Source: Saprospiraceae bacterium (GTDB lineage: Bacteria > Bacteroidota > Bacteroidia > Chitinophagales > Saprospiraceae). Taken from it: a DNA stretch of 64,000 bases. The notes beneath the pieces are model-generated. The model did not search any database, was not told the origin of the DNA, and saw only the letters and a list, made by a program, of their open reading frames with translations. The stretch covers positions 372,001-436,000 of the forward strand of contig JADJJL010000007.1 of assembly GCA_016710265.1 (NCBI GenBank). The letters are read 5' to 3'. Below, piece by piece: positions 27,752-34,921 of the stretch; position 1 is the first letter of the stretch; each line of letters opens with the position of its first letter. The translations under genes were made by a program, and so were the position numbers.

Positions 27752-28854
27752 TGATAAAATTTCATTCAATTGAAGATGCCATTTCTGATTTCAGGAATGG
27801 TAAATTATTAATCGTTGTTGATGACGAAGACCGTGAAAACGAAGGAGATTTTATTTGTGCTGCAGAAACCATAACACCCGAACTTGTCAATTTTATGGCA
27901 AAGGTGGGGAGAGGTTTAATATGTGCACCCATGGCTGAGGAAAAAGCTGAGCAACTCCAATTACCGTTGATGGTTCGATCGAATACATCTTTACATGAAA
28001 CTGCTTTTACAATTTCTGTAGATTTAACTGGCAATGGTTGCACAACAGGTATTTCAGCACATGACCGGGCTCAAACCCTAAAAGCTTTGGCTGATGATAA
28101 ATTTGTTGCAGCTGATTTCGCCCGTCCGGGACATATTTTTCCACTTCGTGCAAAATCCGGTGGTGTTCTCCAAAGAACCGGACATACAGAAGCCGCAGTC
28201 GATTTAGCTAAACTTGCCGGAATGAATCCCGTGGCAGTGCTGGTAGAAATTCTTAATGAAGATGGTTCTATGGCGAGACTTCCTCAACTTTTAGAAAAAT
28301 CCAAAGAATTAAATTTAAAAATAATTTCAATCAGTGATTTAATAGAATACAGATTGAGAAGTGAACGATTAATTCAAATGGAAGGCAGGTCTAGTATGAC
28401 GATTAATCATCATAAATTCGAAATTTACCAATATAAACAAATCAATAGTTCGGATAAGCACATTGCACTTGTCAAGGGGGAAATTCACCCTGATAAACTT
28501 ATTCCTATAAGAGCACAATATTGTGAAGGATTTGCTGAAATAATTGATTTAATGATCTATCAAGAAAATGCACAACTGTCTAAAGTCCTTCAATATATAC
28601 AAAATCAAGATTGTGGTATAATTTTATTGTTATCCAATGAAGGTAAGGAAAAAATTCCGTTACATCGTATTATTCCGGAAATTCAAAAGCCAAATGCTCA
28701 TCCAGAGCAGGACCAAAGAGAGATTGGAATTGGCAGTCAAATATTGAAAGACCTAGGTGTCAAAAAGATGCAAATATTGACCAATAATCCAAGGAAAAAT
28801 ATAGCGGTAGAGGGGTACGGATTGGAAGTAGTGGAATATGTAAGATATAGTTAA
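27751..28854 (+). CDS. ribB: 3,4-dihydroxy-2-butanone 4-phosphate synthase with degenerate GTP cyclohydrolase II domain
   Basis: This is a 367-residue RibBA-shaped protein. The first 200 residues are an intact RibB: IVVDDEDRENEGDF (acidic metal site), TGISAHDRAQT, RPGHIFPLRA and RTGHTEAAVDLA. It makes the four-carbon riboflavin precursor from ribulose 5-phosphate. Residues about 215-367 align with GTP cyclohydrolase II but have lost its active site. The C-x(n)-CxC zinc cluster (CLTGD and RCDCG) is replaced by EIHPDK and RAQYCEG, and RQEGRGIGL by SNEGKEKIPL. Only the scaffold end (GIGSQILKDLGV, LTNNPRK) is kept. A separate RibA must exist elsewhere. It overlaps the preceding gene by one base. 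Confidence 0.88.
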   Translation: MIKFHSIEDAISDFRNGKLLIVVDDEDRENEGDFICAAETITPELVNFMAKVGRGLICAPMAEEKAEQLQLPLMVRSNTSLHETAFTISVDLTGNGCTTGISAHDRAQTLKALADDKFVAADFARPGHIFPLRAKSGGVLQRTGHTEAAVDLAKLAGMNPVAVLVEILNEDGSMARLPQLLEKSKELNLKIISISDLIEYRLRSERLIQMEGRSSMTINHHKFEIYQYKQINSSDKHIALVKGEIHPDKLIPIRAQYCEGFAEIIDLMIYQENAQLSKVLQYIQNQDCGIILLLSNEGKEKIPLHRIIPEIQKPNAHPEQDQREIGIGSQILKDLGVKKMQILTNNPRKNIAVEGYGLEVVEYVRYS

Positions 28855-28897
28855 AAACGATAGTATTCCAGTTGAGGAATTCAAAACATATTGGAAT

Positions 28898-28920
28898 TCT
28901 GAAATTACAATTCAGTTTTT
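28898..28920 (+). terminator. Weak terminator-like hairpin between convergent genes
   Basis: CTGAA and TTCAG pair around a 7-base loop and are followed by TTTTT after the ribB gene. The stem is only 5 bp, so this is tentative. Confidence 0.3.
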
Positions 28921-28964
28921 AAAACAGCATATTTCTAAATGAATTAATTTAGCTTTATAAAAGC

Positions 28965-29636
28965 TTATTGGCCTGTTAATTTGGCACTCGCTTTTTTGTG
29001 ATCATCTAGGAATATCTGCAAGCCAATATCAGTGAGAGGATGTTTAAGTAATCCTAAAATTGCACTTAAAGGGCAAGTCACAATATCTGCACCAGCTTTG
29101 GCAGACTCCACGATCTGACGTGAATTTCTAATAGATGCAGCTAAAATTTCCGTCTCATACCCTTGAACTGAATAAACTTCATAAATTTCGGAAATGAGTT
29201 GTATTCCATCCCAATTGGTGTCATCGATTCTTCCAATGAAAGGAGAAAGGTATGTTGCACCAGCTTTAGCAGCAAGAATTGCTTGCCCAGCACTAAAAAC
29301 TAGAGTGCAATTGGTTTTAATATTGAGTTTATTAAATTCTACAATGGCTTTGATACCATCTTTAATCATAGGGACTTTGACTACGATATTGGGCGCTATT
29401 TCTGCAAGTTCCCTACCCTCTTTGACCATTCCTTCAAATTCTGTGGAGATCACTTCGGCACTTACATCGCCTTCCACCAAATCACATATTTTCTTATAAT
29501 GGGTATAAATTTGTTGTTTTCCAGAAATGCCTTCTTTGGCCATTAAACTTGGATTGGTGGTCACGCCATCTAAAATTCCCAATTCCCTGGCTTCCAGAAT
29601 ATGGTCCAAATTCGCGGTGTCAATAAAAAATTTCAT
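28965..29636 (-). CDS. Transaldolase / fructose-6-phosphate aldolase-like (TalC/Fsa subfamily)
   Basis: This is a 223-residue short transaldolase. MKFFIDTANLDHILEA, DGVTTNPSLMAKEG, the Schiff-base lysine in NIVVKVPMIKDG, TNCTLVFSAGQA, and PFIGRIDDTNWDG are all in the family order. This group moves dihydroxyacetone units in the pentose phosphate pathway or cleaves fructose 6-phosphate; which activity applies cannot be settled here. The ATG at 29634-29636 is chosen because any longer frame would run into the SRP RNA gene just upstream. Confidence 0.92.
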   Translation of the reverse strand: MKFFIDTANLDHILEARELGILDGVTTNPSLMAKEGISGKQQIYTHYKKICDLVEGDVSAEVISTEFEGMVKEGRELAEIAPNIVVKVPMIKDGIKAIVEFNKLNIKTNCTLVFSAGQAILAAKAGATYLSPFIGRIDDTNWDGIQLISEIYEVYSVQGYETEILAASIRNSRQIVESAKAGADIVTCPLSAILGLLKHPLTDIGLQIFLDDHKKASAKLTGQ

Positions 29637-29661
29637 GAGATTAGTTTGGTATAGAGAAAAC

Positions 29662-29757
29662 AAAAAGGTAAGAGCTCATCGCACCGCTCAACCTCACGCC
29701 CTTGCTGTATTTCTACCCTGGGGGATTAGAAGGAGCTGGTCGTGAACCCTCACCAAC
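29662..29757 (-). ncRNA. ffs: Signal recognition particle 4.5S RNA (small bacterial SRP RNA)
   Basis: Read on the minus strand, the ~90-nt sequence forms one long hairpin. The 5' GGTGAG pairs with the terminal CTTACC, followed by TTTTTG. The apical part reads CCCCCAGGGTAGAAATACAGCAAGGG in pieces: the CCAGG side and the ACAGCAAGG side form the conserved domain IV symmetric loop (CA opposite AGCA) bound by the Ffh M domain. It is preceded by a perfect TACTTTTG -7 box. The interval is clearly richer in G+C than its surroundings and holds no ORF. Exact ends are estimated from the helix and promoter. Confidence 0.85.
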
Positions 29758-29759
29758 CG

Positions 29760-29767
29760 CAAAAGTA
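29760..29767 (-). promoter_or_regulatory. Bacteroidetes -7 box TACTTTTG of the SRP RNA gene
   Basis: This is an exact TAnnTTTG match whose G lies about 5 bases before the predicted 5' end of the SRP RNA helix, the expected spacing for a transcription start. Confidence 0.65.
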
Positions 29768-29774
29768 ATCTTAA

Positions 29775-30467
29775 TTATGTGATTTGATTAAAAAAATCAT
29801 CCATTCCAGTCCAAAACCCTGTAAGTCGCGGAAAATGAGTAAATTCCATGTTCTCTTTTAGAACAGGGTGAACAAATGCAATTTTATACGCATACAAACA
29901 TAGATCGTAAGCTGGTTTTGGAATAGAATTACCATACTTAACATCTCCCAATAAAGGACAACCAATATGGGCCAATTGTGCTCTGATTTGATGAGACCGA
30001 CCTGTGATCAATTTAATTCTTAAAAGGAATTTATCGTCTTTCTCTCCAAGCAATTCATATTTTAATCTAGCATCCTTTGATCCAGTAACGAATTCTTCAT
30101 GGACGGTAGTTCGGTTGGCTTTCTCATCTTTTAATAAAAAATGGCTTAACTCTCCACTGATTTCAGGAGGCTTAAACTTGGTAATTGCCAAATAAAATTT
30201 ATCAACCGTCCTTTCTTTAATTTGGTCATGAAGTCTTGTAAAAGCTTTGGAAGTTTTCGCCATCACCATAATTCCACCCACAGGTCTATCGTACCTTTGC
30301 AACAAGCCCAAAAATACATCACCCGGTTTGTCATATTTTTCTTTAAGATAAGCCTTTACAATATCCACAAGATTTGGGTGACCAGAGCTATCGCCTTGTG
30401 AAAGCAGACCTGGATACTTCTCCAGAACAATAATGTGATTATCTTCGTAAATTATTTTAGGATACAT
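29775..30467 (-). CDS. RluA-family pseudouridine synthase
   Basis: This is a 230-residue catalytic-domain-only enzyme without the S4 domain. It begins MYPKIIYEDNHIIVLEKYPG (conserved first strand) and has the catalytic motif LLQRYDRPVGGIMVMAKT (Asp of HRLDxxTSGL, in a variant RYDRPVGG form), VDKFYLAI and the LITGRSHQIRAQLAHIGCPLLGD block typical of RluA/RluC/RluD. It isomerises uridine in rRNA or tRNA; the target site is unknown. The ATG (30465-30467) overlaps the ATG of divergent mqnD within CATG. A -7 box lies 9 bases upstream, inside mqnD. The SRP RNA gene lies immediately downstream. Confidence 0.9.
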   Translation of the reverse strand: MYPKIIYEDNHIIVLEKYPGLLSQGDSSGHPNLVDIVKAYLKEKYDKPGDVFLGLLQRYDRPVGGIMVMAKTSKAFTRLHDQIKERTVDKFYLAITKFKPPEISGELSHFLLKDEKANRTTVHEEFVTGSKDARLKYELLGEKDDKFLLRIKLITGRSHQIRAQLAHIGCPLLGDVKYGNSIPKPAYDLCLYAYKIAFVHPVLKENMEFTHFPRLTGFWTGMDDFFNQIT

Positions 30468-31308
30468 GCCGCAGCACAAATTTACATTGACTTTGGCGAT
30501 TTCGCCCTGTCCAAATGATACCTTTATATTTGGCAATTGGATTGAGGGACATTTAAATGAACTTGAGGCTTCTATACACAGCGAACTTTCATGTCAATTT
30601 ATGGACATTCAGGAATTAAACCAAGAAGCCTCCAAACAAAAATTTGATATTATCAAGGTAAGTTCGGCTCATGCTTTACAATTGTTAGAACATTACCAAA
30701 TTTTGCGATGCGGAGCAGCCATGGGTCTAAATTGTGGCCCATTACTCATTGGAAAGTCAGAAATTTTGGAAAGTCAGATAGAAGATTATGAGATTGTTTT
30801 ACCTGGTATTCAAACAACTGCCTCATTTTTATTTGAATACTGCTATCCTGGTTTGAATAAAAAAAGGTATCAAGTTTTTTCGGAAATTGAAAATGAGGTT
30901 CTTAAGAATGATCAAACCTTAGGAGTAATCATACACGAGAATCGGTTTACCTATCAAAATAAAGGTTTGGTTTGTATTAAAGATCTGGGTAAACATTGGG
31001 TGGATCATACTGGTATGCCCATTCCTTTAGGTTTAATTATGGTAAAAAGGAGACTTCCTGAGATTGATAAATATCATATTAAAAGTCAAATCACACTATC
31101 TTTAAAGAAAGCAATGCATTCAGACAAATCCATTTGGAGCTTTATAAAGAAGCATGCAACAGAAATGGATGATCAAGTGATTAAGGATCACATCCAATTG
31201 TATGTAAATGAACTTAGCCTCGATTTTGGTTTAATTGGGGAGTTGGCAATTTTAAAATTGTTTGAACTTAGTGGTAAAAATAAAATCCCATCTGACCTCT
31301 TTATTTAA
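30466..31308 (+). CDS. mqnD: 1,4-dihydroxy-6-naphthoate synthase (futalosine pathway)
   Basis: MqnD converts cyclic dehypoxanthinyl futalosine to 1,4-dihydroxy-6-naphthoate in the futalosine route to menaquinone. The 280-residue protein is a periplasmic-binding-protein-like fold with AISPCPNDTFIFGNW near the N-terminus, DIIKVSSAHALQLL, and RCGAAMGLNCGPLLIG, then GVIIHENRFTY and a PIPLGLIMVKR strand, as in the family. Its ATG shares bases with the start codon of the opposite-strand pseudouridine synthase. The gene implies that this organism makes menaquinone by the futalosine route; other mqn genes are elsewhere. Confidence 0.93.
   Translation: MPQHKFTLTLAISPCPNDTFIFGNWIEGHLNELEASIHSELSCQFMDIQELNQEASKQKFDIIKVSSAHALQLLEHYQILRCGAAMGLNCGPLLIGKSEILESQIEDYEIVLPGIQTTASFLFEYCYPGLNKKRYQVFSEIENEVLKNDQTLGVIIHENRFTYQNKGLVCIKDLGKHWVDHTGMPIPLGLIMVKRRLPEIDKYHIKSQITLSLKKAMHSDKSIWSFIKKHATEMDDQVIKDHIQLYVNELSLDFGLIGELAILKLFELSGKNKIPSDLFI
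30477..30484 (-). promoter_or_regulatory. Bacteroidetes -7 box TAAATTTG for the pseudouridine synthase
   Basis: This is an exact TAnnTTTG match on the minus strand inside the first codons of mqnD, 9 bases before the ATG at 30467. It predicts a near-leaderless mRNA. Confidence 0.5.
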
Positions 31309-31419
31309 TTAATAATCTATTATTTATAAATAGAAAAAATTAAATCTAATGGTGGATTCAAAAATTTCATCAATACATATGACATAATATTATAATATGT
31401 ATTATCTTTACAACGTGTA

Positions 31420-31437
31420 AGTTTTGGTTATTAAATG
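31420..31437 (+). repeat. 18-bp direct repeat, copy 1
   Basis: AGTTTTGGTTATTAAATG is identical to the copy at 31654-31671. It is followed 10 bases later by the terminator at 31448. Confidence 0.85.
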
Positions 31438-31447
31438 TAAAAATCAG

Positions 31448-31481
31448 CAAAGCCCATGAAAAGTCATGGGCTTTGTTTTTT
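31448..31481 (+). terminator. Strong intrinsic terminator, first unit
   Basis: A perfect 12-bp stem CAAAGCCCATGA / TCATGGGCTTTG with an AAAG loop is followed by six T. It lies 139 bases after the mqnD stop, so it may end mqnD or a short separate transcript. Confidence 0.85.
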
Positions 31482-31653
31482 AAAGAGTACCCAAAAGCAG
31501 AATACAGACAAATTTTAACATTTTTTAAAGTAAGAAGTAGGCACTAGGATTAATATTATAGTGTTTATAAAGAATTGGAAACCCTTTTCAAGCAAATTTT
31601 GAGAATTCAGTACTTTTTTGGCATGGTATTTGAAATAGATTAATCGAGTTTTG

Positions 31654-31671
31654 AGTTTTGGTTATTAAATG
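31654..31671 (+). repeat. 18-bp direct repeat, copy 2
   Basis: Identical to 31420-31437 and followed 6 bases later by the second terminator. Its final ATG opens a 14-codon frame that runs through the hairpin; I do not call that as a gene. Confidence 0.85.
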
Positions 31672-31677
31672 AAGATT

Positions 31678-31711
31678 TGCCCGTATAACGTATGCGGGCA
31701 TTCTTTTTTTT
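31678..31711 (+). terminator. Strong intrinsic terminator, second unit
   Basis: A 10-bp stem TGCCCGTATA / TATGCGGGCA (one G-U pair) with an ACG loop is followed by TTC and eight T. It lies 64 bases upstream of the ald ATG and is not at the end of any called gene. Confidence 0.85.
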
Positions 31712-31775
31712 AGAAGATTCCTTTCTTATATGCACAATCATCGTAATTTCGCCGAAACTTGTTAAATACAACCAT

Positions 31776-32888
31776 ATGATCATAGGAGTCCCAAAAGAAA
31801 TTAAATCCAACGAAAACCGAGTCGCACTTAATCCTGCCGGAGCACTTGAATTAACCAAGCGAGGTCATCAAGTATACGTGCAAGCCACTGCTGGTATTGG
31901 AAGTGGTTTTTCAGATCAAAACTATCTCAGTGCAGGAGCTAAAATCTTATCAACCATAGAAGAAATATATGCGATAGCTGATATGATCATTAAAGTAAAA
32001 GAACCTATCGCAAGTGAATACAAATTGATTAAAGAAAATCAATTGTTATTCACTTACTTTCATTTTGCTTCTTATGAACCATTGACCAATGCCATGATAG
32101 ACAGCGGAGCTATCTGTCTTGCATATGAAACGGTAGAATTACCTGATCGCAGTTTACCACTTCTAATTCCTATGTCGGAAGTCGCTGGACGAATGGCTAT
32201 CCAAGAAGGTGCCAAATACCTAGAAAAGCCACAGAAAGGAAAAGGAATTTTATTAGGGGGAGTCCCTGGAGTTCCACCCGCTAAAGTATTGGTCCTTGGG
32301 GGAGGAATAGTTGGTACACAAGCAGCAAAAATGGCTGCAGGACTTGGATCCCAAGTTACTTTGTTGGATATTAGTTTACCAAGATTACGCTATTTGGCTG
32401 ATGTCATGCCTGCCAATGTTAATACTATGTTTTCAAATGAGTTAACCATTAGGGAGTTGGTACAAACTCACGATTTGATTGTAGGTGCAGTACTTATCCC
32501 GGGAGCAAAAGCACCTAACTTGGTGACCAGAGATATGTTATCTACCATGCATCCAGGAACTGTATTGGTGGACGTGGCCATTGATCAGGGAGGATGTATA
32601 GAAACATCAAGGCCTACCACTCATGATGACCCCATTTACATTATCGATAATGTAGTTCATTACTGTGTTGCAAATATGCCAGGAGCCGTTCCATATACTT
32701 CCACAGTAGCATTGACCAATGCCACCTTACCATATGCTATTCAATTGGCTGATAAAGGCTGGAAACAAGCTTGTCAACAAAATAAGCCACTTATGATGGG
32801 GCTTAATGTGGTCAACGGTAAAGTGGTGTATGAAGGTGTAGCCAAAGCATTTAATTTGGAATATACCCCTGTAGAACAAATACTATAG
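31776..32888 (+). CDS. ald: Alanine dehydrogenase
   Basis: Ald reversibly deaminates L-alanine to pyruvate with NAD+. The 370-residue protein has the N-terminal motif GVPKEIKSNENRVAL (substrate Arg), KVKEP (catalytic Lys), the catalytic His in TYFHFASYEPL, and a Rossmann site VLGGGIVGTQAAKMAAGLG (about 173-191). The C-terminal loop YCVANMPGAVPYTST is characteristic. ATG 31776 is the true start; the frame extends upstream but without family similarity and through a terminator. Regulation by the unusual leader is possible. Confidence 0.96.
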   Translation: MIIGVPKEIKSNENRVALNPAGALELTKRGHQVYVQATAGIGSGFSDQNYLSAGAKILSTIEEIYAIADMIIKVKEPIASEYKLIKENQLLFTYFHFASYEPLTNAMIDSGAICLAYETVELPDRSLPLLIPMSEVAGRMAIQEGAKYLEKPQKGKGILLGGVPGVPPAKVLVLGGGIVGTQAAKMAAGLGSQVTLLDISLPRLRYLADVMPANVNTMFSNELTIRELVQTHDLIVGAVLIPGAKAPNLVTRDMLSTMHPGTVLVDVAIDQGGCIETSRPTTHDDPIYIIDNVVHYCVANMPGAVPYTSTVALTNATLPYAIQLADKGWKQACQQNKPLMMGLNVVNGKVVYEGVAKAFNLEYTPVEQIL

Positions 32889-33067
32889 ATTGACTTAAAG
32901 GTAAGTTTTAAAATTTTACTATTTTATTGACATTCAAAAAAATATGATTTTGAATTATTAATTGATTGTATTTATTTTTAATTTTTATTTAAATAAATAG
33001 ATGGTTTTTAGGGAAAGTTCGTAACTTACTGTGTCAATTCATTGTTCACTTATCAAACTCAATAAAT

Positions 33068-33319
33068 ATGTACATTACTTTGGAAGAACTTAGGGATATC
33101 AAACACCGGTTACCATCAGGAAGTATTAAAAAGATTGCTGATGATTTAAAAGTTGATGAACAAATCGTCAGAAATTATTTTGGAGCCAATCATTTAGAAA
33201 ATTCGGGTAACCATTTACAAGCAGGTCCAAACGGAGGTATTGTCTTGATTGATGATGAAACGATCCTAAATAAGGCTAGACAAATTTTAACGGAGGCTGA
33301 CTCTGCAGTTTCAAATTAA
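33068..33319 (+). CDS. Small conserved Bacteroidetes protein with HTH-like N-terminus
   Basis: This is an 83-residue acidic protein. Residues 4-40 (LEELRDIKHRLPSGSIKKIA, then VDEQIVRNYFGA) look like a short helix-turn-helix in which a degenerate DNA-recognition helix follows the IADDLKV turn. The C-terminal half has AGPNGGIVLIDDETILNKA. I recall closely similar short proteins as conserved across Bacteroidetes, usually annotated as hypothetical or DNA-binding. It is monocistronic: a terminator follows 20 bases after the stop. Nucleic-acid binding is inference from the pattern. Confidence 0.75.
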   Translation: MYITLEELRDIKHRLPSGSIKKIADDLKVDEQIVRNYFGANHLENSGNHLQAGPNGGIVLIDDETILNKARQILTEADSAVSN

Positions 33320-33338
33320 ATTACTTTTAGAAAAGAAT

Positions 33339-33373
33339 AAAAATGCCTGTTCTGCTTTAGACCGGGCATTTTT
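33339..33373. terminator. Bidirectional terminator between convergent genes
   Basis: The arms AAAAATGCC and GGCATTTTT flank an imperfect inner stem. A/T runs on both sides let it work in both directions. It slightly overlaps the stop codon of the DUF3810 gene. Confidence 0.75.
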
Positions 33374-34433
33374 ATTTAATGTCTTTAGCTGAATACAAAA
33401 TAATCCATTTTACTAGATTTGAATAGCTATAAATTCCTTCATTAACGCGATTCATTCTCAAATAGGCATCATAAAACCATTCTCTAAATCTAGGAAACAA
33501 TTCTGGAAATCTGTTTAAAGCATAATTTATTTCTGATAAATCCTTTGCAATCTCCGGGGAGAGTTGCTCTTTTAAAATAATATATTCATCTGGAAATATT
33601 CTTTTCACTGCTGCCATTAAATACCGATAATACATGAGTTCCGCACTATATTTTACCCAAGGTGAATCTGATTGAATGCAAGCCAAGTAAGCAATAAAGT
33701 TGCACTCTCCCTCATCTGTCCAACCCATCGCGTGACTAAGTTCATGGGCATAAGTGAAAGGCCATTGTAAAGGGTGTAAGCCCATGTCAACGTGCCCTTG
33801 ACCAGACAGGGGCCAATAAAAACCTGCTGCTCCAAAAATTAATAAGCTGCCATGAGGTTTTAATAAATGAACTTTAGCACTTGGAAAATTTCCAATGTTC
33901 CACTTTTTAAAAACCATCGAAGTAGATTGATGTAATGGTTGAATCCAAATGTTGGGAGTCAGTAGTTCTTCATTGAATAACGTGATTTCATTTCGAAGAC
34001 TACATATCTTCTCTGTAACTCTCCATGCTTCAATTTTAATTTGTTCATTGGTTATTTGACCATCGAGTTCCAATCTGACTACCAAAGGAGTTCTTAAATA
34101 ATTGAATCCCCAAAAAAGATAAAAAAAAGCCAAATGTATTCCAATTCCTAAAGTCAATTTAATTAAAACTGCACTCACACTTTTTTGTCTTTGAAAATAT
34201 AAAAAGAATAAATATCCCAACCAAGCAATGAAAGCTAAAATCCATAAATAAATGAGTGGGAAGTTAAAATATTGAAAAAGCCAATCCCAAATCAACCTAT
34301 ATGCTTTAAAAACAAAGAATGTATAGTTTGAATCTATGTTTTCAGAAGCTAAACTGTTCAAATAAAGGCCATAAACCACACAAATCAGAATGATTCCAAT
34401 ACAAAGTCGATCAAATTTACTGAAAGTAAACAT
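33372..34433 (-). CDS. DUF3810 family membrane protein with HExxH motif
   Basis: This is a 353-residue protein with three N-terminal membrane segments (about 8-28, 55-78, 92-112), a conserved FYLFWGFNYLRTPL after the third, and a soluble domain with AAGFYWPLSGQGHVDMG, then TYAHELSHAMGWTDEGECNFIAYLAC. The HELSH supplies an HExxH zinc motif and the following EGECNF a possible third ligand, as in zincin-like peptidases. DUF3810 is found in Bacteroidetes and Firmicutes; its substrate is unknown. Monocistronic, sharing a terminator with the small HTH-like gene. Confidence 0.87.
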   Translation of the reverse strand: MFTFSKFDRLCIGIILICVVYGLYLNSLASENIDSNYTFFVFKAYRLIWDWLFQYFNFPLIYLWILAFIAWLGYLFFLYFQRQKSVSAVLIKLTLGIGIHLAFFYLFWGFNYLRTPLVVRLELDGQITNEQIKIEAWRVTEKICSLRNEITLFNEELLTPNIWIQPLHQSTSMVFKKWNIGNFPSAKVHLLKPHGSLLIFGAAGFYWPLSGQGHVDMGLHPLQWPFTYAHELSHAMGWTDEGECNFIAYLACIQSDSPWVKYSAELMYYRYLMAAVKRIFPDEYIILKEQLSPEIAKDLSEINYALNRFPELFPRFREWFYDAYLRMNRVNEGIYSYSNLVKWIILYSAKDIK

Positions 34434-34510
34434 AGTGCGAATATAAATTAGGCTAACGGAGATTATTAAACATTCTCAATTAAGTGTTGTTTTAAGATAA
34501 AATTTATAAA

Positions 34511-34828
34511 ATGGCATTTGTATTTACGGATGATAATTTTCAGGAAAACGCTTTGGCAGAGACCGGCGTGGCGGTAGTTGACTTTTGGGCAGAATGGTGT
34601 GGACCATGTAAATTGGTTGGACCCATCATTGACGAATTGTCCCATGAATATGAGGGAAAAGCTAAGATTGGAAAACTGGATGTGGACAATAATCCACAAG
34701 TTTCCATGCAATTTGGAATTCGATCGATTCCTACCCTACTGTTCATTAAAGATGGAAAGGTGGTAGACAAACATGTTGGCACAGCCACCAAAGCCACCCT
34801 TAAGCAAAAATTAGATGCTTTGATTTAG
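34511..34828 (+). CDS. trxA: Thioredoxin
   Basis: This is a 105-residue cytosolic thioredoxin with the active site FWAEWCGPCKLVGP (WCGPC), the cis-proline segment FGIRSIPTLLFIKDG, and KLDVDNNP. It reduces protein disulfides, including ribonucleotide reductase and peroxiredoxins. Length and all key residues are standard. Followed by an intrinsic terminator. Confidence 0.96.
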   Translation: MAFVFTDDNFQENALAETGVAVVDFWAEWCGPCKLVGPIIDELSHEYEGKAKIGKLDVDNNPQVSMQFGIRSIPTLLFIKDGKVVDKHVGTATKATLKQKLDALI

Positions 34829-34880
34829 TGCCATGCATAAAATCAAAATCTATATTTTACGTTAAAATAAATTTAAAAAA

Positions 34881-34910
34881 AGCCCTTAACTATTTAGTTA
34901 GGGGCTTGTT
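34881..34910 (+). terminator. Terminator after trxA
   Basis: The arms AGCCCTTAACT and AGTTAGGGGCT (one G-U) enclose an ATTT loop and are followed by TTGTT. An A-run on the 5' side could let it work on the other strand too. Confidence 0.7.
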
Positions 34911-34921
34911 CATTCCACCAT

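Larger units (their letters stand above)
31309..31775. other. Leader region of ald with duplicated 18-mer plus terminator units
   Basis: These 467 bases hold no gene. They contain two copies of AGTTTTGGTTATTAAATG, each followed within 6-10 bases by a strong intrinsic terminator hairpin (listed separately). The second terminator ends 64 bases before the ald ATG. The remainder is AT-rich without recognisable signals. Confidence 0.7.

Noticed and set aside
31654..31775. Upstream extension of ald to 31692 and a 14-codon frame starting in the second 18-mer
   Set aside because: The extension reads through a terminator and lacks family similarity; ald homologues begin at the MIIGVPKE motif. The 14-codon frame runs into the hairpin and may be chance.
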